NCBI GenBank assembly: GCA_964403285.1
Contig: CAYOFG010000019.1
Span: 1-27,074, forward strand
From: WVXT01 sp964403285
Lineage (GTDB): Bacteria; UBA6262; WVXT01
Direction: 5' to 3'
DNA: 27,074 nt
In this document: positions 13,844 to 21,824 of the stretch, piece by piece
How positions within the stretch are numbered: position 1 is the first letter of the stretch
Layout of the letters: each line of letters opens with the position of its first letter
Notes under the pieces: generated by a model
What the model saw: only the letters and a program-made list of their open reading frames with translations
Told to the model about the DNA's origin: nothing
The model's database searches: none
Position numbers and translations under genes: made by a program

Positions 13844-15148
13844 TTACCAATACATAAAGCGCCAACTGTAGATACTTAAAAGAATCCCTGCCCCGGCCAT
13901 AGAAGTAATCAGGGACGAACCTCCGCAACTGACAAAAGGTAAAGGAAGCCCCGTAATCGGCATAATTCCCATAGCCATTCCCAGATTGACAATAATCTGG
14001 AAAAGGAACATAGCCACAATGCCCCCTGCTAACAGGCTTCCAAAACGGTTCCTTGCCAGGGAAGCGATTCTTATTGCCCGCAAAAGCAAAATGGAGAAGA
14101 GTAAAATCAAAAAGCCAGCCCCGAGAAATCCCATTTCCTCCGAAAGGAGAGAGAAGATGAAATCTGTATGTTGCGCTGGCAGAAAACCCAGTTTGCCTTG
14201 AGTTCCTGTTAACAGCCCCTTGCCCAGGAACCCGCCTGAACCGATAGAGATCTGGGATTGAATTATATGGTATCCTGCACCTAATGGGTCGATGGACGGT
14301 TTAATGAAGCAGACCAATCTCATCTTCTGATACTCTCTTAGAAAGAGGTGTAAAGGATAGGAGAGCATAATTCCACCAGAGACAACTAAGGAAGCAAAGA
14401 GAAAATGGTTTACCCTCACATGAAATTTAAGTCTGTACAAGATGTGACAGACGACTCCGATAATTGCAATAACGATTATTATAACGCCAAGAGTGGACGA
14501 AGGGTTAGTGAAAATTCTGGAAAAAAAGGTCTTCTTTTGAGAGTCGAGAGCCAAAAGTAAAGGAATCCCCAAAGCCAAAATTCCCGCAGAGATAAGAGAT
14601 ACGAGATAAATTCTCTTCGCTCCACCAAGATAGAGCATTGCCAAAAATATTGCCAGAAATACCAGGGCCGAGCCAGGGTCGGGCTGCAATACGATAAGCG
14701 CCACAGGGACGAAAGTTAACAAGAAAGGAACTATCAGTCCGGAAAATCTTTTTACCGCTTCAGGATAATTGGTGAAGTATTTAGCAAGCACAATAATTAG
14801 ACCGAGCTTGGCGAACTCAGCAGGCTGAAACGCGAGATTCCCGATAGGGAACCAGCTGCGGGCGCCACGCACACTCTTACCAAAGAATAGAGTGAGGACT
14901 AATAGAAGAAGTGAAAATAGGTATATCCATTTCCCGTACTGGTGGAATAGCCGGTAGTTTATCCCCATTACAACTATTATCACTACTATCCCCAGGAGAG
15001 CGTAAAAACCCTGTCGTGCATAGAGAGGAGTTTTAGATGGGCTTCCATACACTGCACTATAAATCATTAGACAGCCAATGGCAATAAGGAGAACCATGGC
15101 GAAAAATAGATGGTAATCGAATCTTATTGAAATATCCTTAAGGCGCAT
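13844..15148 (-). CDS. rodA: RodA peptidoglycan glycosyltransferase (SEDS family)
   Basis: SEDS-family integral membrane enzyme that polymerises lipid II for lateral wall growth, working with PBP2. The 434 residues contain about ten hydrophobic segments. Family motifs: WFPIGNLAFQPAEFAKLG, VLQPDPGSALVFLAIF, the Asp-containing STLG/IIQSQISIGSGG region, TQGKLGFLPAQHTDFIFSLL..EEMGFLG, and the C-terminal GLPLPFVSCGGSS. It is somewhat longer than E. coli RodA (370), mainly through an extended segment around residues 190-260. It lies 76 nt after mrdA; that interval holds two hairpin repeats. RodA is preferred over FtsW because of the mreBCD-mrdA context. Confidence 0.96.
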   Translation of the reverse strand: MRLKDISIRFDYHLFFAMVLLIAIGCLMIYSAVYGSPSKTPLYARQGFYALLGIVVIIVVMGINYRLFHQYGKWIYLFSLLLLVLTLFFGKSVRGARSWFPIGNLAFQPAEFAKLGLIIVLAKYFTNYPEAVKRFSGLIVPFLLTFVPVALIVLQPDPGSALVFLAIFLAMLYLGGAKRIYLVSLISAGILALGIPLLLALDSQKKTFFSRIFTNPSSTLGVIIIVIAIIGVVCHILYRLKFHVRVNHFLFASLVVSGGIMLSYPLHLFLREYQKMRLVCFIKPSIDPLGAGYHIIQSQISIGSGGFLGKGLLTGTQGKLGFLPAQHTDFIFSLLSEEMGFLGAGFLILLFSILLLRAIRIASLARNRFGSLLAGGIVAMFLFQIIVNLGMAMGIMPITGLPLPFVSCGGSSLITSMAGAGILLSIYSWRFMYW

Positions 15149-15165
15149 ATTCTAAATGCTCCGAA

Positions 15166-15217
15166 ACGCAGACTAAAGTCTGCTACTCCAAACACTTCGA
15201 TGAATCGGAGCTACTCC
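15166..15217. repeat. Two family A hairpin repeats between mrdA and rodA
   Basis: The first copy (15166-15189) has stem GCAGACT/AGTCTGC, the second (15194-15217) a decayed CTTCGAT/ATCGGAG stem; both end in GCTACTCC in the same orientation. They fill most of the 76-nt interval. Confidence 0.85.
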
Positions 15218-15224
15218 TTCAACT

Positions 15225-17039
15225 TTAGTCCTCATAGAGGACGAAAATTTCTGGCTCTTTTTCTCCCTTAAGAGTAAATATTCCATTCAATATCTGTCTG
15301 GCTAAAGGTGCAGCTGCACTGGCTCCATGTCCCCCGTGTTCTACCAGGACAGCTAAAGCAATTATGGGATCCTCTTCTGGCGCATAGCAGATAAACCAGG
15401 CGTGGTCTTCTCCCTGAGGATTCTGGGCAGTTCCCGTCTTGCCCGCCACACTTAATCTCTTAAACTTTAATACCTGAGAAGTGCCGGAGAGAACAGCTTC
15501 TCTAAGTCCCCTTCTTACGATAGAGAGTGTCTCGGGAGAAATTTTCGGCTTTAGCATCACTTTGGGCAGGAAAGTCTTAATTACATTCCCCTGCCCATCA
15601 ATTATTTTTTTAACAATAAGAGGTTCGTAAATTACGCCTCCATTAGCTATCATACTGATTAAACTTGCCATCTGTATAGGACTGACTTCCAGATAACCCT
15701 GACCGATGCTCATATTGGCTGTATCACCGGGATACCACTGTTCACCAAAGTTTATCTTTTTCCAGGCGGAATCGGCCACAAGACCTTTTGCCTCTGAAGG
15801 CAGGGAAATGCCAATCTCTTTCGCCAATCCCAGCATGCGAGCGTACTTTGCCAACTTGTCTCCTCCCACTCTTAAACCGAGCTGATAGAAAAATACATCA
15901 CAGGATTGGGCAATCGCCTGAACAATGTCCAGACGACCATGCCCTCTCTCTTTCCAGCACTTAAATTCTCTATTTCCTATTTGTAAGCTCCCGCGGCAAC
16001 CCAAAGTCTCATCTACAGTGATAACTCCCTCCTCCAGGCCAGCTATGGCAGTAATAATTTTGAACAGAGACCCGGGAGCATACTGACTTTGAATTACCCT
16101 ATCGAACATGGGAAATCCTGGGTCGGTAAATAACTCCTGGGTGCGAGATAGAGGCAGACGTTCGGTAAACAGATTGGGGTCGAAATCGGGTTTACTTACC
16201 AGGGCTAAAACTTCACCGTTGGCGGGATTGATTGCACAGATGGCACCTGCTTTGCCATTCAGGGAATCTTCACAGAGTTTCTGAATTCTCTCATCAATAG
16301 TCAGAATTATGCTATTGCCTTCCTCAGGCAAAACGCTACTGATTATTCTGAGCTGCCGACCACTGGCATCCATTTCTACCTGGCGGCCACCGCTCCTCCC
16401 TCTTATAGAGTTATCATAAATCTTCTCTACGCCAGATTTTCCGATAATGTCTCCCAACTTGTATCCAGCTCCATAGAGCGCGCGTAGCTCTTTTGGTCCA
16501 ATCTCTCCCAGATGTCCCAAAAGATGGCTGGCAAAATTATTGTGTAGATAATGGCGTTTAGGCTGGACTTCAATATTTACGCCAGGAAGGTTAACTTTCT
16601 CCTCTGCCAGGCAGAAGACCTCGGAGCGGGGAACATCTTCAGCCAGAAGGATACTATTTAATGGCTGGCGAATCGAAGAACCCACCTTTGCTAACATCGA
16701 AGGGTAGTCGAAATTTAGAATCTCGCCTAATTTTTTAAGTATCTCTTCCGTTTCCTCGCGGGTCAAATTGGTGGGTGAGAAGAGAACCGAAAAGGACCCT
16801 ATATTCTCCACCATAACTTTGCCATTCCGGTCGTAGATAATTCCCCGGGGAGCAGGGTCGAAAAAAAGCTGGATACGGTTGGCTTCGGAACGTTTGTAAA
16901 GTTCCCCTTTCTCGATTATTTGCAGGCTGAATAGCCTTATGAAAAGAATGGCAAGGACGGCAATTGTAAAATACCTAAACCAGACCAGAGATCTCTGGAG
17001 TTTCGCCTCAAATTGCCGATCGATCTCGCTCTGGTGCAT
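15225..17039 (-). CDS. mrdA: Penicillin-binding protein 2 (transpeptidase)
   Basis: Class B PBP that cross-links peptidoglycan in the elongation complex together with RodA. 604 residues: a short cytoplasmic tail, one membrane anchor (about 19-40, WFRYFTIAVLAILFIRLFSL), the pedestal domain, then the transpeptidase domain. Active-site motifs: SxxK at Ser324-Lys327 in QYAPGSLFKI, SxN-equivalent Ser379-Cys-Asp in AQSCDVFFYQLG (usual for PBP2), and KTGT at 534-537. The N-terminal PRGIIYDRNG is also diagnostic. The ATG at 17037-17039 has a strong GGGGGAGGAG and lies inside the last 32 nt of mreD, so the two genes overlap and are probably coupled. Confidence 0.97.
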   Translation of the reverse strand: MHQSEIDRQFEAKLQRSLVWFRYFTIAVLAILFIRLFSLQIIEKGELYKRSEANRIQLFFDPAPRGIIYDRNGKVMVENIGSFSVLFSPTNLTREETEEILKKLGEILNFDYPSMLAKVGSSIRQPLNSILLAEDVPRSEVFCLAEEKVNLPGVNIEVQPKRHYLHNNFASHLLGHLGEIGPKELRALYGAGYKLGDIIGKSGVEKIYDNSIRGRSGGRQVEMDASGRQLRIISSVLPEEGNSIILTIDERIQKLCEDSLNGKAGAICAINPANGEVLALVSKPDFDPNLFTERLPLSRTQELFTDPGFPMFDRVIQSQYAPGSLFKIITAIAGLEEGVITVDETLGCRGSLQIGNREFKCWKERGHGRLDIVQAIAQSCDVFFYQLGLRVGGDKLAKYARMLGLAKEIGISLPSEAKGLVADSAWKKINFGEQWYPGDTANMSIGQGYLEVSPIQMASLISMIANGGVIYEPLIVKKIIDGQGNVIKTFLPKVMLKPKISPETLSIVRRGLREAVLSGTSQVLKFKRLSVAGKTGTAQNPQGEDHAWFICYAPEEDPIIALAVLVEHGGHGASAAAPLARQILNGIFTLKGEKEPEIFVLYED

Positions 17040-17525
17040 AAACTCCTCCCCCCCACAACTTTTCCCATTGTTCTATTATCCAGAACCATAAAGGAGCCAA
17101 GAGACTATTATAAGCGGGATAAAAAATAACTACAAAGAACGGCACCCGAGGTGGGGGTTGACCAAAGAAAATTCTTATCCAATACATACTCCAATACTGA
17201 AAAAGGCAGGCGAAAAATACTACCAGGATCTGGCTAATGGGATTTCCTCTAACCAGTCTTTTCTGGAATGTTCCCACAGAGAAACCGATCAAAGTTTTGA
17301 TTAAACTATTGGCCCCGAAGAGCCCGAAAGCAAAGAGGTCCTGGAGCAGCCCAAAAAAAAACCGATGGGAATCCCCAATGTAGAACCATGCTTCAGCGAG
17401 AAGTAGACAACTCCTATGAGTATCAGGTCGGGAGTGACATCTCTTATGGCTAAGTGACGGAGAAGAACAATCTGAATTGTTACAAATAGAAGGAGGGATA
17501 TCAAAAAGAAGATATGTTTTTTCAT
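17008..17525 (-). CDS. mreD: Rod-shape protein MreD, apparent frameshift
   Basis: MreD is a small integral membrane partner of MreC. The first frame (17525 to about 17350) gives MKKHIFFLISLLLF, TIQIVLLRHLAIRDVTPDLILIG and GIPIGFFLG, then veers off. The second frame (ending at 17008) continues with IGFSVGTFQKRLV, four to five hydrophobic segments and the typical short polar end. The switch lies at T9 G3 on the coding strand (17350-17361): one extra T or G restores FFLGLLQDLF-like sequence, the consensus for this place. Ribosomal -1 slippage on the U-run would also give it. Sequencing error in the homopolymer, a true mutation or programmed slippage cannot be told apart here. It sits between mreC (19 nt away) and mrdA (32-nt overlap). 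Confidence 0.85.
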
Positions 17526-17544
17526 CCTGTTGACCCTTTATAAA

Positions 17545-18411
17545 TTATTTTTTGATTATCTGGATGTTCTCTAACTGATTTATATTTATCCGGGGAACTA
17601 CCCGCGCCCTCTTCTCCAATCCTCCCACCCCGGTCAGAACTTCCGCCACCGAGCCAATAACCAGTCCTGCAGGAAATGTTCTTCCCATACCGGAAGTTAT
17701 GATCAAGTCACCGATTTGTAGATCCGCAGTGGGAGATAGATATTTGAGCAAAAGAAACCTTTCTCCTGTCCCGGCAATCACTCCTTTCTCCCGGCTTCTC
17801 TGAACCATGGCCGCCAATTCACTATTGGCATCCGTTATCAACAGAACCTTACTCATATTAGGTCCGGACTCACTAATCCTGCCCACTACCGCCATTCCAT
17901 TCTCTTGTGGATTCCCAACTTCCAGACGCTCCGATGAAATCGGAGCTACTCCTTCCTGCCAGGCAACCACAGGTGTATCTTTCTCAAATCCCTGCTTTAT
18001 TCCTTTATCGATGAGTAAAGCGGAAGAGAACAAGGAGGGAGTCCACCCTACCACTCTGGCTGAAACCAGTTCATAAGGTGCTTCCTCCTGGTAATCGAGG
18101 ATTCTCTTTAATCTATTACACTCGGAAATGGTTTCCCGGAGGTCCTCTTTTTCCTGGAGAAGTGAAGTCAACCTCTCCCTGAGAATTTTGTTCTCCTCAC
18201 GAGCAGAAACGAGCTGTGATATACTCTCTCCAATTCGACCAGTTTCACTCAATAGTTTACTTATTATCCTGGGATTGGGAGCCAGTAGATATAAGGAAAG
18301 AGCTCTCCCCATTTCAACCATCCGACCCGTGCGAAAAATGAGGAGTAAAAGGGAAATGGAGAGATAAATTATTAATATCCTGAGCAGTTTATGCTTCTCT
18401 TTGAGTAGCAC
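17545..18411 (-). CDS. mreC: Rod-shape protein MreC with repeat-derived insert
   Basis: MreC is a bitopic protein that activates PBP2 in the periplasm. 288 residues: membrane helix at about 9-27 (LLRILIIYLSISLLLLIF), a coiled coil at about 55-107 (SARE, ENKILRERLTSLLQEKEDL), then the beta domain with ALLIDKGIKQGF, VLLITDANSELAAMVQ and ITSGMGRTFPAGLVIG. Residues 154-163 (GVAPISSERL) come from a family A hairpin repeat and interrupt the usual PVV..G-x-VGRV stretch; the frame stays open. The start is GTG 18409-18411; its Shine-Dalgarno is weak. It lies 33 nt after mreB. Confidence 0.93.
   Translation of the reverse strand: MLLKEKHKLLRILIIYLSISLLLLIFRTGRMVEMGRALSLYLLAPNPRIISKLLSETGRIGESISQLVSAREENKILRERLTSLLQEKEDLRETISECNRLKRILDYQEEAPYELVSARVVGWTPSLFSSALLIDKGIKQGFEKDTPVVAWQEGVAPISSERLEVGNPQENGMAVVGRISESGPNMSKVLLITDANSELAAMVQRSREKGVIAGTGERFLLLKYLSPTADLQIGDLIITSGMGRTFPAGLVIGSVAEVLTGVGGLEKRARVVPRININQLENIQIIKK
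17926..17952. repeat. Hairpin repeat, family A, inside mreC
   Basis: Stem CTCCGAT/ATCGGAG with loop GAA (one base longer than other copies), followed by GCTACTCC. This length of 27 nt keeps the mreC frame open. Confidence 0.9.
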
Positions 18412-18444
18412 CTAAATCACCACGGTAAGATGATATTGTTAATT

Positions 18445-19461
18445 TTATCTCCTGTGTTTTAATTTTTCCAGTTGTTCCAGATAGGTGCCAGCTCCCAGGA
18501 CTACGCAGGTTAGCGGGTCAGGGGCGAGATTGACCGGAAGTTCAGTCTCTTTGCTCAATAGTTCAGGAAGCCCGGAGAGCAAAGATCCCCCTCCTACCAG
18601 AATAATCCCCCGGTCAACAAGGTCAGCAGACAACTCGGCAGGAGTATCCTCTAATGTGTCCCTGACCAGACTCACAATGGTCTTGATTGGGCCTTTCAGT
18701 GCCTCATGCATCTCTCCCGATGAAACCTTGACAGTCTTGGGCAAGCCAGTAGCAAGATCGCGACCTTTAACTTCAATTGTCTTCTGTTCCTTTTCTGGCA
18801 TAGCAGTACCAATCCTGATTTTCGTTTCTTCGGCTGTCCTTTCTCCGATTAATAAATTTCTCTCTTTTTTAAAATAGCTTATAATGGCTTCATCCATTTC
18901 ATCACCAGCTACTCGAACTGATCTGGAGAGCACCATGCCCCCTAAGGAAATAACCGCTACTTCAGTCGTGCCCCCTCCGATATCCACTATCATATTCCCA
19001 GCTGGGTCTTGAATAGGAACTTCAGCACCTATAGCTGCAGCCATTGGTTCATCAATCAAGTGTATCTCCCGCGCTCCCGCCTGTTCAGCAGCATCCCTAA
19101 CCGCACGCCTTTCCACTTCAGTAATACAAGAGGGAACTCCAATCACTACCCGCGGATGGAGTAAGCTCCTTCGGTTATGCACCTTCCTTATGAAATGTCT
19201 AATCATTTTCTCTGTTACTTCAAAGTCGGCAATAACTCCATCCCTCATCGGACGAAAAGCAGTTATATTGGCAGGCGTTTTCCCTACCATCTTTTTTGCT
19301 TCAGTACCTACCGCCAAAATATCTCCTGTGTCTTTATTAATTGCCACTACTGAAGGTTCCCAGAGGACAATGCCTTGGCCTTTCACATATACAAGCGTAG
19401 TAGATGTCCCCAGGTCTATTCCCATATCATTAGAAAATAATCCTAAAAGGAAATTAAACAT
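18445..19461 (-). CDS. mreB: Rod-shape actin homologue MreB
   Basis: Bacterial actin that forms filaments under the membrane and guides lateral wall synthesis. 338 residues is normal. ATP-site motifs: GIDLGTSTTLVYVKG (phosphate 1, from residue 14), VIGVPSCITEVERRAV, MIVDIGGGTTEVAVISLGG (phosphate 2) and IILVGGGSLLSGLPELL (adenosine). The N-terminus MFNFLLGLF is an amphipathic membrane-binding helix. The ATG has GAGGAG 7 to 8 nt upstream and starts 12 nt after the rplQ stop, so mreB is probably transcribed with the ribosomal protein/rpoA operon. Confidence 0.98.
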   Translation of the reverse strand: MFNFLLGLFSNDMGIDLGTSTTLVYVKGQGIVLWEPSVVAINKDTGDILAVGTEAKKMVGKTPANITAFRPMRDGVIADFEVTEKMIRHFIRKVHNRRSLLHPRVVIGVPSCITEVERRAVRDAAEQAGAREIHLIDEPMAAAIGAEVPIQDPAGNMIVDIGGGTTEVAVISLGGMVLSRSVRVAGDEMDEAIISYFKKERNLLIGERTAEETKIRIGTAMPEKEQKTIEVKGRDLATGLPKTVKVSSGEMHEALKGPIKTIVSLVRDTLEDTPAELSADLVDRGIILVGGGSLLSGLPELLSKETELPVNLAPDPLTCVVLGAGTYLEQLEKLKHRR

Positions 19462-19473
19462 CCATTTTCTCCT

Positions 19474-19845
19474 CTATTCCGACTTCTCCAAGGGACCACA
19501 AAGCTTAACCAAATCTACCCTTGCCCTATCCCCCTGTCGATAGCCCAATTTAATAATCTTCGTATAGCCTCCTTGCCTCCCCTTAAATCTTGGCACTAAT
19601 GTCTCAAATATTTTATTGATGACCTGTTTATCTTTGATTTCCCTGTTTACTTCTCTAAAATTATTCAACCCGCCTTTTTTTGCCCTGGTAATTACCTTCT
19701 CGGCAAACCTTCTCAGTTCTTTGGCTTTTGCTTCCGTGGTTACAATCTGTTCGTGCTTGAATAGTGCTGTGGCAAGACTAACCAATAGCGCTTTACGCGC
19801 GCTTGTAGTACGACCCAATTTTCTTCCGACTCTTCCCTCAGGCAT
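19474..19845 (-). CDS. rplQ: Ribosomal protein bL17
   Basis: Large-subunit protein at the exit-tunnel surface. 123 residues with the family start MPEGRVGRKLGRTTSARKAL, the middle ATALFKHEQIVTTEAKAKEL and the end LVPRFKGRQGGYTKIIKLGYRQGDRA. It follows rpoA by 12 nt, the standard last pair of the alpha operon, and is followed by mreB after 12 nt. Confidence 0.98.
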   Translation of the reverse strand: MPEGRVGRKLGRTTSARKALLVSLATALFKHEQIVTTEAKAKELRRFAEKVITRAKKGGLNNFREVNREIKDKQVINKIFETLVPRFKGRQGGYTKIIKLGYRQGDRARVDLVKLCGPLEKSE

Positions 19846-19857
19846 ATATAGATTCCT

Positions 19858-20865
19858 CTACTTTTCCTCTTTCTCTGTAACTTTTTCGGGGATAGCCATA
19901 CCCAGGGATAGCTCTACCCCTTTCTGTTTGCCCAATTCGGCAATCTTTTTCTTTATTTCATTCAATGATTTTTTCCCGAAGTTTCTGAAACCGAGTAGTT
20001 TATCCTCTGTTTGTTTTACCAGATCTCCGATAGTCTTAATTTTAGCCCGATTTAAGCAGTTTATAGAACGAACAGTTAGCTCTATGATGTTCACCGGAAG
20101 AGCCAAAACGGACTCCAGAACTTCTTCGGACTTTTCTTTTTCCGGTGGTTTCTCTTCTTCTTCGGGTTGCTCCTCAAAGCCGATAAATATATTCAACGAA
20201 TCTTTCAAAATTTTAGATGCGTACGTCAAAGCATCAACCGGTTTTACGCTGCCATCAGTCCATATCTCCAGAATCAATCTATCGTAATCGATTGATCGCC
20301 CCACGCGAGCATTTTCCACGCCATAGTTTACTTTTAACACCGGAGTAAAAATCGCATCAACAGATATCATCCCTAGTTCCTGATTGGCGCGGGGATTCTG
20401 CTCAGCAGGCAAGTATCCGCGACCCTTAGAAACTTCTATTTCCATCTCCAGGTCGGTATCTCTGTCCAGAGTGGCTATATGGGTGGAAGGGTTTAAGATT
20501 TCAATGTTACTATTTAGCTCAATGTCCTTTGCCGTCACTTCCCCTTTTTCTGTTGCTTTTAAATATATCTTTTCTGGGCTTTCACTGTAGAGTTTGAACC
20601 TAAGAAACTTCAAGTTTAGGATTATCTGGGTGACATCTTCCATCACCCCGGGTATTGTAGAAAACTCATGCATCACTCCTTTAATTTTCACACCAGTAAC
20701 CGCCGCACCTTCCAACGAAGAGAGCAAGATTCTGCGTATCGAATTTCCAATCGTATGCCCGTAGCCTCTCTCGAATGGTTCGGCGCTAAACTTACTATAA
20801 TTATCGGTGGCGGTCTCTTCATCACAGACAAGTCTCTTTGGCATCTGGAAATCTTTCAGCCTCAT
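19858..20865 (-). CDS. rpoA: RNA polymerase alpha subunit
   Basis: Alpha subunit that nucleates polymerase assembly and contacts regulators and UP elements. 335 residues. The N-terminal domain (to about 230) shows EPFERGYGHTIGNSIRRILL, SLEGAAVTGVKIKGVMHEFS and the ATLDRDTDLEMEIEVSKGRGY stretch. An acidic linker (QPEEEEKPPEKEKSEE) follows. The C-terminal domain has LTVRSINCLNRAKIKTIGDL and LLGFRNFGKKSLNEIKKKI. The ATG at 20863-20865 has a close GGAGGGTAAT upstream. A hairpin-repeat interval separates it from rpsD. Confidence 0.98.
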   Translation of the reverse strand: MRLKDFQMPKRLVCDEETATDNYSKFSAEPFERGYGHTIGNSIRRILLSSLEGAAVTGVKIKGVMHEFSTIPGVMEDVTQIILNLKFLRFKLYSESPEKIYLKATEKGEVTAKDIELNSNIEILNPSTHIATLDRDTDLEMEIEVSKGRGYLPAEQNPRANQELGMISVDAIFTPVLKVNYGVENARVGRSIDYDRLILEIWTDGSVKPVDALTYASKILKDSLNIFIGFEEQPEEEEKPPEKEKSEEVLESVLALPVNIIELTVRSINCLNRAKIKTIGDLVKQTEDKLLGFRNFGKKSLNEIKKKIAELGKQKGVELSLGMAIPEKVTEKEEK

Positions 20866-20893
20866 ATTACCCTCCTGTGAATCATCCTCTGCT

Positions 20894-20943
20894 CTCCGAT
20901 TTATCGGAGTGTATATAAACGCAAACTAAAGTTTGCGGCTACC
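20894..20943. repeat. Two hairpin repeats between rpsD and rpoA
   Basis: CTCCGAT/ATCGGAG (20894-20909, lacking the usual tail) and GCAAACT/AGTTTGC followed by GGCTACC (20919-20943). They lie in the 113-nt interval 20866-20978 of the alpha operon; transcription through them seems required. Confidence 0.85.
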
Positions 20944-20978
20944 AGAGCTGATTTTTTCAACAATATTTTGCCTATAGT

Positions 20979-21605
20979 TTACTTAGAAAATAATTCCACG
21001 ATTAACTGTTCTTGAACCGGAATAGACATCTCTTCCCTCTTGGGAAGTTCTAATATTTTACCTGTATTGGTCGACTGGTCGAATTCTATCCAGGCGGGAA
21101 AACCCCGCTCTTTAGCCTTTTCCTGCGCAGCCTTAACAGTCTCCAGCTGTTTACTCTTTTCATCTAAAGAGACTCTGTCGCCAATCTTCACCTGATAAGA
21201 CGGAATGTCGACACACCGTCCATTCACTCTGACGTGTCGGTGCCTGACTAATTGGCGAGCCTGATTTCTGGAAGAAGCAAATCCCAGGCGAAAAACAATG
21301 TTGTCCAGCCTGCATTCCAACAACCTGAGAAGATTCTCACCCGGTAATCCCTTCTTGCGTTCTGCTGTTTTGAAATATTTACGAAACTGTTTTTCCAGAA
21401 TTCCCGACATCAGTTTGGCCTTCTGTTTCTCTCTCAGTTGCATCCCATACTTGGATAATCTCTCGCGCACCTCTCTCCGTTTCCCGGAAACAGAAGCCTG
21501 TCTCTCAATGGGACACTTGGAGGAAAAACATCTTTCTCCCTTCAAGAACAACTTTATCTTTTCCCGACGACACAATTTACATACTGAACCACGATATCTC
21601 GCCAC
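20979..21605 (-). CDS. rpsD: Ribosomal protein uS4, zinc-binding form
   Basis: Primary 16S rRNA-binding assembly protein. The zinc (C+) form is shown by Cys9, Cys12, Cys26 and Cys31 in VCKLCRREK and GERCFSSKCPI. The S4 RNA-binding domain includes CRLDNIVFRLGFASSRNQARQLV and HVRVNGRCVDIPSYQVK. I choose GTG 21603-21605 (MARYRGSVC), because GGAGG lies 5 nt before it but only 2 nt before the ATG one codon upstream (21608), and MARY is the family start. 208 residues is normal. Upstream lies the inverted-repeat element rather than rpsK directly. Confidence 0.97.
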   Translation of the reverse strand: MARYRGSVCKLCRREKIKLFLKGERCFSSKCPIERQASVSGKRREVRERLSKYGMQLREKQKAKLMSGILEKQFRKYFKTAERKKGLPGENLLRLLECRLDNIVFRLGFASSRNQARQLVRHRHVRVNGRCVDIPSYQVKIGDRVSLDEKSKQLETVKAAQEKAKERGFPAWIEFDQSTNTGKILELPKREEMSIPVQEQLIVELFSK

Positions 21606-21630
21606 CATAACCTCCTTAACAAAATCAGCT

Positions 21631-21816
21631 ATTTAAAAATAGTTTGTGAAGAGCTCTTGGAATTTCAGCCAAAAAGCGAGGACGACTCATTTGCTTCCAA
21701 GCAAAAATCTGTTCGAGCCCCGATGGAATCGGGGGGAGTTTATTTTTGCGCTTTACAAAGTCCGAAGTTTTTTGGCGTTAAGAAATTCCTAAGCGATGAA
21801 CAGACTATTTTTAAAT
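21631..21816. mobile_element. 186-bp inverted-repeat (MITE-like) element in the alpha operon
   Basis: The ends 21631-21647 (ATTTAAAAATAGTTTGT) and 21800-21816 are inverted copies matching at 16 of 17 bases. Further in, GGAATTTC and GCCAAAAA occur in both arms, then GCAAAAAT/ATTTTTGC and a central stem CCCCGAT/ATCGGGG with loop GGA. The whole element can thus fold into one long imperfect hairpin. It lies between rpsK (stop 21825) and rpsD (start 21605). No protein-coding sequence is credible within it. The first 37 nt of the conserved arm recur at 27038-27074 with one mismatch. Mobility is inferred; a structured RNA is an alternative. Confidence 0.75.
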
Positions 21817-21824
21817 TCTATGCT

